Source: Promethearchaeota archaeon | GTDB lineage: Archaea > Asgardarchaeota > Lokiarchaeia > Sigyniarchaeales > SOKP01 | Assembly (NCBI GenBank): GCA_029838195.1 | Contig: JALGVJ010000025.1 | Location: forward strand, 1-53,769 | Reading direction: 5' to 3' | Length of the DNA: 53,769 nucleotides | The notes under the pieces: model-generated | Databases searched by the model: none | What the model was told of the DNA's origin: nothing | Seen by the model: the letters and a program-made list of their open reading frames with translations, nothing else | Position numbers and translations under genes: made by a program | Shown: positions 1 through 7,459 of the stretch, one piece after another | Layout of the letters: every line of letters begins with the position of its first letter | How positions within the stretch are numbered: position 1 is the stretch's first letter

Positions 1-1
1 T

Positions 2-67
2 ACGTCTTTTGAAATGTTCAATGAGGAATCTTTAGAAGATGTGATCTTCTCATGTAAGGTAAAATAA
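2..67 (+). CDS. C-terminal end of a truncated gene (unknown)
   Basis: An open frame enters from the left edge of the window and ends at TAA (65-67), giving a 21-residue tail ending IFSCKVK. Only the end is visible, so no family can be assigned. It converges with the RIO2 gene on the opposite strand, whose stop lies 25 bases away, as expected for a real 3' end. The frame could also be chance because it is so short. Confidence 0.4.
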   Translation, partial: TSFEMFNEESLEDVIFSCKVK

Positions 68-91
68 AGAATCATCGAATTTCTTACTTAT

Positions 92-973
92 TCATGGGTT
101 TTCATGAAATGATTCTAAAATTTCATCTATATTGCTTTCTATTTTAAATTTTTTATCAAAAAATCGGCAAATATTTTCTAAGTCTCGTCGCAAGATGGAG
201 CGCGCATTAGGATGAGTAGAAGGGACGGATTGAAGCCAATCAATGATGAGGATGCGTCCCTCCTCATCCACGATAACATTAAATTCTCCAAGGTCGCCAT
301 GAATTAATCCTGCTTCTAAATAAATGATGCGCACTTGTTCAATGATCTCATTGAAAAGATATTCCGGATCATCAACCTTTTTGTAATAATAAAGCTCCTT
401 ACCTCTTAAATATTCCATAACAATGGTATGACGATTTACGGCTATTGGTTTGGGAGTATCAAGGTTTAATTCATGGATTTTCTTTAATGCATCATATTCT
501 TTATGAGCAGCAAGGCGATTCACATATAGCCACGAATAATGCGTTCGCTCACCTACGATATTTCTTAGTCTCTTAATTTGCTTGAAGCTAGTGCGGCCGA
601 TTCTGTACATTTTTAGGGCATATATATTCTGAGCATCATCCATGCAACCATACACGTCAGATTCTTTTCCCTTGCCAATGGCCGGACCCAACTGACTGAT
701 GATGTTTTTCTCCACTAATGCATGAAGGGCTAAAAGATCGTACCCAATCGAGTTTAGGGTAAATCCAATTTCATTCGTTGAGGAGTCTCTGATGATTAAA
801 TCTTGTTTATGGACTTTCTTGAGACGGTAAAGGGTTTCTTCCATGGGATAACGAGCATAAAACCTAATGTCTTCTATGGGAACGAATTCTGAGCGCACCA
901 TTCCTCGCTCAATTGCCATGAGAATGCGTAAATCTTCTTTCTCCAATTTTGGAAGAATCCTTGCCGCTCGCAC
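92..973 (-). CDS. rio2: RIO2-type serine/threonine protein kinase
   Basis: Atypical protein kinase/ATPase that in archaea and eukaryotes acts in late maturation of the small ribosomal subunit. The 293-residue length is usual for archaeal RIO2. An N-terminal winged helix (about residues 8-85) precedes the RIO kinase fold. The nucleotide loop reads GKGKESDVY, the catalytic loop HGDLGEFN and the metal-binding segment IDWLQ, where eukaryotic RIO2 has IDFPQ. The start is a GTG at 973; the ATG overlapping it by one base is in another frame, and the GTG places the winged helix at the expected distance from the N terminus. It is a single gene, convergent with the gene end at the left edge. The family is secure; the exact substrate cannot be read from sequence. 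Confidence 0.95.
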   Translation of the reverse strand: MRAARILPKLEKEDLRILMAIERGMVRSEFVPIEDIRFYARYPMEETLYRLKKVHKQDLIIRDSSTNEIGFTLNSIGYDLLALHALVEKNIISQLGPAIGKGKESDVYGCMDDAQNIYALKMYRIGRTSFKQIKRLRNIVGERTHYSWLYVNRLAAHKEYDALKKIHELNLDTPKPIAVNRHTIVMEYLRGKELYYYKKVDDPEYLFNEIIEQVRIIYLEAGLIHGDLGEFNVIVDEEGRILIIDWLQSVPSTHPNARSILRRDLENICRFFDKKFKIESNIDEILESFHENP

Positions 974-1137
974 ATGTTAAATTAAGTTTCAAGCCTTAAA
1001 AGATTTTATCATTAAGAGAAATACCCTAGTATTAACTTTATTCTAAGGCGCTAGAATAAGATCTTCCTTATTTTTTTAGAGGTAAATAAATTGAAACATA
1101 TGGGATTATGTTCCTGAAACTCTAAAAAAGAAATGTT

Positions 1138-1983
1138 TTAGCGGGAAAGATTTTCCGCGCTTTTTTCATTTTCTACTTTATTGTCCAGAAAAAATTCCAA
1201 AAATATGAATTCTTTATATACCTTATAGAAATTTCTTAATTTCAAGCCATTTGGCACTTCAAAAATGAGAGTGGGAAGTAAAATGGCTGTAATTAACAAA
1301 GAAATATCGATAATAGAAATGTAATAAATATATTGAGTAGAAGGTTCTTGAAACGCAAACAAGAATATCCCTTGGGAGAGATATAACACGATTCCCGTGC
1401 TAATGAGGAGCCCCACTCCCGAAAAGATGACAGCTTCAAAATCTTGCTCCCAAGCACTAATGATTGTCATGATCAAAAATGCTCCTGCCGTAACTACATA
1501 TAACCACATAGAAATATTAATCCAAAAATTGTATGTACTTGCGCTCACGACCACATTTCCGTTCGAGGAAGGCCAACTATAGGAGAGAAATAAATTTATT
1601 ACCGCTGCAATCGGCAGGATTAATGATAATATTGTTAGGAAAAAATAGAGCCGAACCGTAGTCAGATGAGTAAAAATGAGTTTTGCCTTTTCTTCTTCCT
1701 CTTCTAACCCTAATAACATTTGATCTATCTGCTTTTGGACGTGTTCAGGCACCTTCTCTTCGAGAAATTTAATTTCGAGAAATTCCGCCGGATATTTTGA
1801 AAGTAATCTTTGAATCGACTCTTTTGCTTTTTCTCGTTTTTGTGGAGTGGTCTTCGGCCCATTCCATAAGTATGCGATTCTTACGTTCTCATCAAGAAGG
1901 ACACACGAATCATGAAGCAAGAGATTTTCTTCTTCTTCTATCCAATTTTCATTTTTTTCATTAAAAATGAAAGTTCTCAACAT
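1138..1983 (-). CDS. membrane protein with N-terminal gelsolin-like domain
   Basis: A 281-residue protein with a soluble N-terminal domain of about 100 residues and then four predicted membrane helices in the C-terminal part. The soluble part contains LLHDSCVLLDENVRIAYLWN followed by an amphipathic lysine-rich helix. This matches the pattern of a gelsolin repeat (hydrophobic strand, C-x-L-L-D, then Y-x-W-x-G and a helix). The start at 1983 is chosen because AGAGGAG lies just upstream of that ATG; a longer frame from 2022 has no such signal. The C-terminal tail is charged. It is a single gene between RIO2 and the por operon. Asgard genomes encode other gelsolin-domain proteins, so a membrane-tethered actin regulator is an attractive inference. 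The match is by eye and the domain could instead be a Sec23/24-type gelsolin fold. Confidence 0.6.
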   Translation of the reverse strand: MLRTFIFNEKNENWIEEEENLLLHDSCVLLDENVRIAYLWNGPKTTPQKREKAKESIQRLLSKYPAEFLEIKFLEEKVPEHVQKQIDQMLLGLEEEEEKAKLIFTHLTTVRLYFFLTILSLILPIAAVINLFLSYSWPSSNGNVVVSASTYNFWINISMWLYVVTAGAFLIMTIISAWEQDFEAVIFSGVGLLISTGIVLYLSQGIFLFAFQEPSTQYIYYISIIDISLLITAILLPTLIFEVPNGLKLRNFYKVYKEFIFLEFFLDNKVENEKSAENLSR

Positions 1984-2128
1984 TATTATCTCCTCTTCTC
2001 GTGAAAAAATGAATTCATCCATGATAATAAACGAAAATAAATAAAAGAAGTTTAGTAAAAAATTAATGAAAGGAAGGGAATTTAATAAACCACATCCATG
2101 ATTAATGATTCCATTTCACGTGGTTTTT

Positions 2129-3025
2129 TCAATTCTCAATCCGTTTTTTTATTTTTTCCCACAACTCAGAAATATAAGAATGATATTCCTCAATTTCAGC
2201 AGGAGTTATTTTTTTAAACCGTCCTTGCTTTTTAAGATATTCTTCAATGGGTAATCGCTTGGTAGGATCAAGATACTTCATGCTTGAATGTGAAAGCTTG
2301 AATTTTCCTTGCTCGACTTCGTATAAAGGCCAGAATCCCGTCTGCACGGCTAATTTCCCTATTTTTATCGTGTCTTTCGGGTCATATCCCCATCCTGGAG
2401 GACATGGCGAATGTATGTGAATATACCGCGTGCCCTTAATATCTCTTGCTTTCTTGAATTTTTCATAGATGTCTAAAGGATAAGCGGCACTCGTCGTGGC
2501 CACGTAAGGAATACCATGAACCTCCAATATTCCCGGCATGTCCTTCTTTCTCTGAGTTTTACCTTGTGGAGTGGTCGTGCTAAAGGCTCCAGGAGGCGTG
2601 GACCCACTTCTCTGAACGCCCGTATTCATGTATGCTTCATTATCATAGCAAGCATAAATAAAATTTGTCCCGCGCTCGGCAGCTCCGCTCAAGCTCTGAA
2701 TTCCTATATCTGTCGTGCCCCCGTCGCCAGCAAAAGCCACCACGCAAATCTCCTCTTCTAAATTCTTTGCTTCTAAAGAGGCTACTATTCCGGAGGCAGA
2801 AGCGCCTGTTGTGGCAAAAGGGGTGTGAAGCACTGAAACTTTCGTAGTGCAAAAACCTTGCATGCCGTGTAATACTGTCAAGCAGCTTGCTGGTACGGTG
2901 ATTATTGTTTTTGGTCCTAATGCTTTTAAGGCCATTCGATACACCAATGCCATTCCGCAACCCGAACAAGCACGCGTGCCGGGATATATATATTCTTCTT
3001 CCGGAAGATCCATGACGTTAACCAT
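2129..3025 (-). CDS. porB: pyruvate:ferredoxin oxidoreductase, beta subunit
   Basis: Thiamine-diphosphate-binding subunit of the four-subunit 2-oxoacid:ferredoxin oxidoreductase, which oxidatively decarboxylates pyruvate to acetyl-CoA and reduces ferredoxin. The 298-residue protein has the early CSGCGM cysteine motif, the ThDP/magnesium motif GDGGTTDIG near residue 100 and the segment YDNEAYMNTGVQRS that is typical of PorB rather than of 2-oxoglutarate or isovalerate enzymes. The ATG at 3025 is preceded by GAGGAGG at good spacing. It overlaps the end of porA by 8 bases and is the last gene of the operon. Substrate assignment to pyruvate is by family resemblance. Confidence 0.92.
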   Translation of the reverse strand: MVNVMDLPEEEYIYPGTRACSGCGMALVYRMALKALGPKTIITVPASCLTVLHGMQGFCTTKVSVLHTPFATTGASASGIVASLEAKNLEEEICVVAFAGDGGTTDIGIQSLSGAAERGTNFIYACYDNEAYMNTGVQRSGSTPPGAFSTTTPQGKTQRKKDMPGILEVHGIPYVATTSAAYPLDIYEKFKKARDIKGTRYIHIHSPCPPGWGYDPKDTIKIGKLAVQTGFWPLYEVEQGKFKLSHSSMKYLDPTKRLPIEEYLKKQGRFKKITPAEIEEYHSYISELWEKIKKRIEN

Positions 3026-4307
3026 TTTTTCTTTCCTCCTCTTTAAGAAAATCTAATTCATTTAATTTTAATCCTAAATAATCCGTTTGTAGGTATATTT
3101 TTCCTTCTTTTGCCTCTTTAAGTGCCCTTTCCACACCTTCTTTAATCTGGTCATTAATAATATCTCTTCCGCCCAATCCAACAATGAAACCCTTAATAAA
3201 TGGAGGGTTTTTCAAGCCATAAAGAGATGCCTTCAATTCATAAGCTAGCACTCCCTCAAACCCATATCCTATATCTCTATCAAACACGATAATATTATCA
3301 AACTTCTTTAATTCTTCTCGCAATATTTCTCTCGGAAAAGGTCTAAAAAGGCGAAGGCTTACTAGCCCTATTTTTAAACCGTCTTTTCTCAACTGTTTGA
3401 CAACGAGCCTGCTCTGAGAAGCCACGGAACCCATGGCAAAAATGATAGTTTTGGCATCGTCCGTCATGCATGTCTTGTAAATTCCGTTTCCAATCGTCCT
3501 GCCAAATCTCTCACTAAATTCGTCATGAACCTCTTTAATGATTGGTATAGAATTTTCAAGCGCTCTCTGGAGCGAATATCGATACTCAAAATAACCTGGT
3601 GCCGTTCCTTCTTCTCGCTTCACTACATGAGGGGTGGTAACGGGGTCCACGCCTTTTACGTGCGATATATCTGATAGATTAATGTGGTGTTTTAAAGGAG
3701 GTAAAAAGGCATCGATCTCTGCTTGTTGTTCCAAGCGTACGGGCATTAACGTGTGGGATAAAATGTATCCATCATACCCAATAATTACGGGTAAAAAAAC
3801 TCGGGAATCTTCAGCTATTTTAAAGGCTTGTAAGTTGGTATCATAGATCTCCTGATTATTTTCACAAAAAAGTTGGATCCAGCCAACATCCCTCACTGTA
3901 ATGAAATCTTGATGGTCCGTCCATACAGACCAGGGAGCTCCCGTTGCTCTCGTGGCTATATTAATTATGATGGGTAATCGATTTCCTGCGGCCCAAGGCA
4001 GCAGTTCATACATCAACATGAGACCATGCGATGACGTGGCGGTACCTACTCTTGAGCCCGTGGCGGAAGCGGCACAACAAGCTGCTGCTGCAGAATGTTC
4101 GGATTCTACGAGCAAGAATTGCGCTTTCAACTTTCCATCTTGGATGAATTCGGCAATTTTTTCTACCAACGGAGATTGGGGCGTGATGGGATAAGCAGAC
4201 ACGACTTCGACTCTAGCCTGTCGGAAGGCATGAGCGGCCGCATGATTTCCCGATAAAATCAAGGTAGTGTTTTCTTCTGCTTCCATTTGGGATTCTATCG
4301 TGGTCAT
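3018..4307 (-). CDS. porA: pyruvate:ferredoxin oxidoreductase, alpha subunit
   Basis: Alpha chain of the four-subunit POR. It helps form the active site and the pyruvate pocket; the motif SAYPITPQSP is near the N terminus and the transketolase C-terminal-like domain (IFAMGSVASQS, then GLVSLRLFRPFP) occupies the last third. I place the start at the ATG at 4307, giving 429 residues, because it overlaps the porD stop as ATGA and has GAGGT upstream in the porD coding end. A longer open frame runs upstream inside porD but adds a basic 21-residue segment not expected for the family. Translation is probably coupled to porD. Confidence 0.92.
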   Translation of the reverse strand: MTTIESQMEAEENTTLILSGNHAAAHAFRQARVEVVSAYPITPQSPLVEKIAEFIQDGKLKAQFLLVESEHSAAAACCAASATGSRVGTATSSHGLMLMYELLPWAAGNRLPIIINIATRATGAPWSVWTDHQDFITVRDVGWIQLFCENNQEIYDTNLQAFKIAEDSRVFLPVIIGYDGYILSHTLMPVRLEQQAEIDAFLPPLKHHINLSDISHVKGVDPVTTPHVVKREEGTAPGYFEYRYSLQRALENSIPIIKEVHDEFSERFGRTIGNGIYKTCMTDDAKTIIFAMGSVASQSRLVVKQLRKDGLKIGLVSLRLFRPFPREILREELKKFDNIIVFDRDIGYGFEGVLAYELKASLYGLKNPPFIKGFIVGLGGRDIINDQIKEGVERALKEAKEGKIYLQTDYLGLKLNELDFLKEEERKNG

Positions 4308-4603
4308 TCTAACTCTACCTCTTCCATTGTAATTGCTTTTACAGGACATTCTTCCATGCAAATAGCACATCCCTTACAATAATTAAAATCTATTTTTGGA
4401 GGAATAATTCTTTCAATGACCGCTTCAGGACAATATAGCCAGCATGTAAAGCAACTGGGTTTTCCTGATCGTGCTGGTATGCATTTTTCCACGTTGATGA
4501 TGGGTTTTAACTTGCTCCATGAGCCCGTTTTTCCTGCTTCTCCAATCACGCTTTTTTGTACGGAACTGAGTATTTTTTGGTAATCTTTTTTTGAGTCCTT
4601 CAT
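4304..4603 (-). CDS. porD: POR delta subunit, 2x[4Fe-4S] ferredoxin-like
   Basis: Electron-transfer subunit that relays electrons from the POR catalytic core to ferredoxin. Two four-cysteine clusters are visible: the second is canonical (CKGCAICMEECP) and the first ends CFTCWLYCPE but its leading cysteine sits nine residues earlier (C-x9-C-x2-C-x3-C-P), a wider spacing than the usual C-x2-C-x2-C-x3-C. The ATG at 4603 gives 99 residues; a TTG at 4636 would add 11 basic residues and neither has a strong ribosome-binding site. The stop overlaps the porA start. Gene order on this strand is porG, porD, porA, porB, as in many archaea. Confidence 0.88.
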   Translation of the reverse strand: MKDSKKDYQKILSSVQKSVIGEAGKTGSWSKLKPIINVEKCIPARSGKPSCFTCWLYCPEAVIERIIPPKIDFNYCKGCAICMEECPVKAITMEEVELE

Positions 4604-4775
4604 GATTCGTAGAGATATTTTTTTTATTAAATCCAATTATTTATTGTTTGAAACGAATATGACTTTAAAATTCTTATGATTTGAAAAATTAAATAAGATA
4701 CATGATATACAAGAAAGGTATTAATTTCACCATTTTATCCTTGTTCTTAAACAATTTCCGCACTATAAACTGAAC

Positions 4776-5378
4776 TTATCCACTTATTCTCATGATTTCC
4801 AAGCTTTTTTCCATGAGCTCAATGTTTTTTTTCCCAATAATCTCTCCAAAATATTTCAGGACGATTGCTTTCAAGTCGCTCATGGAAATTTCCGGTATGG
4901 CTTTCGTTAATAATCCTAAGATCGGAACATTCACGACCAGAATACCTTCCACGATTAAATCATGGGTCATGGCGAGTTGGCTCACGTCTGCCACGATTAT
5001 TTTGACACCATCATTCAATTCAAAATTATCGATGAAATACTGTGGGTCTTTATTGGTATTAATTATCATGATCCCGTTGTTATTGATGGATTTAACGATC
5101 TGGGGCGTGATGATGGTCTCATCTAACACGATAACTATATCGGGATGTTCAATTTGCGCCCTATCCCAAATCACCTCCTTTTTAGATAATTTAGCAAATG
5201 CCTGAACCGGAGCGCCCCTTCTTTCAGCTCCAAAAGAGGGATAGGCATGAACATCCGTGAATTTTCCGCTATTAAAGGCGGCTTCTGCGATTATTTGCGA
5301 AGCGGTCACGCCTCCTTGCCCACCTCGGCCATGAATGATTATATTAATGAGTTCATTCGCTTCTTCCTCACGTGTCAT
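4776..5378 (-). CDS. porG: POR gamma subunit
   Basis: Gamma chain of the 2-oxoacid:ferredoxin oxidoreductase, the CoA-binding domain III equivalent. The 200-residue protein opens with the diagnostic IIHGRGGQGGVTASQIIAEA and then FGAERRGAPVQAF. It is the first gene of the por operon, 172 bases upstream of porD, and its start region faces the hydrolase gene at 5581, so the roughly 200-base divergent spacer should hold both promoters. The 172-base gap to porD is unusual for a por operon and may carry an internal promoter; I saw no gene in it. Confidence 0.93.
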   Translation of the reverse strand: MTREEEANELINIIIHGRGGQGGVTASQIIAEAAFNSGKFTDVHAYPSFGAERRGAPVQAFAKLSKKEVIWDRAQIEHPDIVIVLDETIITPQIVKSINNNGIMIINTNKDPQYFIDNFELNDGVKIIVADVSQLAMTHDLIVEGILVVNVPILGLLTKAIPEISMSDLKAIVLKYFGEIIGKKNIELMEKSLEIMRISG

Positions 5379-5580
5379 GAGTCTTTCCTTAATATCATCT
5401 CTTTAAATAAAAGAAAGTTCCTTTTAAGAAAAAATCCTTCCAAGAATTAAAAATTTTTCATTATTTTTATTCAAGCCTCATGGACGGGAAAAAATTTTCA
5501 TGGTTTTTCCCTTGAGGAAAAAAACTAATAATTATGAAATGCAAATAATTTATTATAATATTATGAATCGGTGGAGATGA

Positions 5581-6414
5581 ATGAACGGGTCCGATGATCT
5601 TCATTTTTTTGAAGGAAGAGAACGTCGTCGATTGTTTTACCAACAATGGATGTCTCGCTCGCATGTCAAGGCTCACGTGATCGGGCTTCATGACCTTGCT
5701 TCGCACTCGGACAGGTTTAAATTAATAGCAGACTATTTAACAGAGAAAGGGTACGCTTTTCATGCGCTGGATTTACGAGGACATTATCGCAGCAAGGGCG
5801 AGATTGCGGGAGAAATTGATAGTATGGATCATTTAGAAAAAGATTTAGTATTATTCCTCGATTTCCTGAAAAATCAAGAGAAAAATGAGAAATTCTTCAT
5901 ATTAGGACATGGATTTGGCGCTTTAATAGGGCTCATGTACGCCATCCGCCATCCCGATTTGCCGGGCATCATTGCATGTGCACCAGACCTTGGAACAGTT
6001 AAAAAGATCAAAATGGGCAAAAAATTGGTGAAAAAAATAAGTAACCGCTTGTCCCAATCCATTTCTTGGGAAATTAATCAAAATTTACTGACCAGTGATT
6101 TGAAAATTCTCAAGCAATTTATTAAAGACAAGAACGTGTTAACCTCCATCACCCTAAATACGGCATCAGAGAAAAAAAAAATGCAAAAATGGGTTCTGTC
6201 CCGTGAACATATGCTTGAATGCCCAATTCTCATTCTCCTAGGTGGAAATGACAAGATCGTGGATGGGAAAAAAATAGAACATTTTTTTAACAATATTAAA
6301 AGTCCTGATAAGACCCTCAAAAAATATGAGGGATTCCTACACGACCTCTTAAATGAAAAAAACCGAGCTCAAGTGTTTCAAGACATCCATGTTTGGCTGG
6401 AAAAACACGCATGA
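5581..6414 (+). CDS. alpha/beta hydrolase, monoglyceride-lipase-like, nucleophile missing
   Basis: A 277-residue alpha/beta hydrolase of the S33/monoacylglycerol-lipase group, recognised from HDLASHSDRF (family HGxxEHxxR), DLRGHYRSKG and the elbow region. The nucleophile elbow reads GHGFGA where the family has GHSxGG, so the catalytic serine is a glycine (codon GGA at 5910-5912 region). The acid (GGNDKIVD) and the terminal histidine (GFLHD) are kept. The oxyanion HG is also changed to HD. I infer a binding or regulatory pseudoenzyme rather than an active lipase. GGTGGAG lies just upstream of the ATG. There is no obvious operon partner; it runs divergently from porG. Confidence 0.82.
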   Translation: MNGSDDLHFFEGRERRRLFYQQWMSRSHVKAHVIGLHDLASHSDRFKLIADYLTEKGYAFHALDLRGHYRSKGEIAGEIDSMDHLEKDLVLFLDFLKNQEKNEKFFILGHGFGALIGLMYAIRHPDLPGIIACAPDLGTVKKIKMGKKLVKKISNRLSQSISWEINQNLLTSDLKILKQFIKDKNVLTSITLNTASEKKKMQKWVLSREHMLECPILILLGGNDKIVDGKKIEHFFNNIKSPDKTLKKYEGFLHDLLNEKNRAQVFQDIHVWLEKHA

Positions 6415-6529
6415 CCCTCGAATCCCCCGCCTTCATTATTTTTTTAAATTAGAAGAAAGTAAGAAAAATCCGGCAGAAAGGTGAGAATATCACCCGTTTC
6501 CTTACTTCCCATGGAATGGAGTCTCGTGC

Positions 6530-7318
6530 CTATAAATATCTCTGATATAAATCTTGAATGAAATCCCTCCATTCCGCTTGAGATTTCTTCTTGTAAGCTT
6601 CCCTTCCACACTCATCTTCTAAATCGAAACATCGCTCTATCAGTTTTTTATTCATGATATTTAATGTTGATTTGATGAGATACATGAAAGAATCCATGCG
6701 CTTCGAAAAGGTTCTCATGAATTTCTTGGTATTGACTTCCAATTCAGAAAGAGGAAAAATCCTCGTGGGAATGTTCAAGTTTTTTAACTCTTCCAATCCA
6801 AACTCATCCGATGTGAACAAGACGTTCTTCGCCACTGGATACCCCAAAGCTAAAAGCGGCAATATTGTGGCTCCCGTTTGCGGATAGATCGATAAGGCGA
6901 TCTCCGGCATTCTAAAAAACATCTCCTCACGAGGACGATCAGCAAAAATCCGTAAATCTGCTGCTAGTACCAGTTCCATTCCATATCCTATGGCACTCCC
7001 TTGCACTTGAACTATCACCGGTTTTAACATGGTCACGATTAATTGATTGTTTAATCGCCCGTATTTCTTTAATTCTTCAAAATACTCGGGATCCTCATCC
7101 ATATTCTTAGATTTTATGTCGATGCCCGCACTGAACACGTGCATTCCTGAACTCTTGAGCAAGATGCACTTGGCTCTCTCATCTTTATCGGCTTGCTCCA
7201 AGCGATGATATAATCCTTTCATTAACTCTAAATTAAATGCGTGGACCGGCGGCCTATTCAACGTGATCGTTGCCACGCCTCCCTTAACATCATATAATAC
7301 GATATCTTCATTATTCAT
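6530..7318 (-). CDS. enoyl-CoA hydratase/isomerase (crotonase) family protein
   Basis: A 262-residue crotonase-fold enzyme, probably acting on a CoA thioester. The oxyanion-hole segments are present (FSAGIDIK and GSAIGYGMELVLAADLR). The first catalytic glutamate of hydratases is kept in RMPEIALSIYPQTG, but the second position (E164 of rat crotonase, in the SLAMEMV stretch) falls at AKNVLF with no glutamate. This makes a simple hydratase less likely and an isomerase, hydrolase or decarboxylase-type activity more so. The C-terminal trimerisation helices are present. It is a single gene, divergent from the large membrane protein at 7460. Confidence 0.85.
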   Translation of the reverse strand: MNNEDIVLYDVKGGVATITLNRPPVHAFNLELMKGLYHRLEQADKDERAKCILLKSSGMHVFSAGIDIKSKNMDEDPEYFEELKKYGRLNNQLIVTMLKPVIVQVQGSAIGYGMELVLAADLRIFADRPREEMFFRMPEIALSIYPQTGATILPLLALGYPVAKNVLFTSDEFGLEELKNLNIPTRIFPLSELEVNTKKFMRTFSKRMDSFMYLIKSTLNIMNKKLIERCFDLEDECGREAYKKKSQAEWRDFIQDLYQRYL

Positions 7319-7401
7319 GCATTATCATAACATGAAATTTTAAAAAAAGTTTCTATCCTCCCCTAAACCCCATCAACATTTTGTAAATTTAATAATAAAA
7401 A

Positions 7402-7412
7402 TTATATATAAA
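7402..7412 (+). promoter_or_regulatory. TATA-like promoter element for the 912-residue membrane protein
   Basis: The sequence TTATATATAAA lies about 50 bases before the ATG at 7460, which would place the transcription start some 20-25 bases before that ATG. No ribosome-binding motif is evident. This is a compositional match in AT-rich DNA, so it is only suggestive. Confidence 0.35.
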
Positions 7413-7459
7413 AAAAATGAATTAATATTTACCAATATTTTTTAGATTGTGGAAAAATC

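Noticed and set aside
2643..2969. 108-codon open frame on the same strand inside porB
   Set aside because: It is a frame-shifted shadow of porB with basic, low-complexity composition; porB itself has all family motifs.
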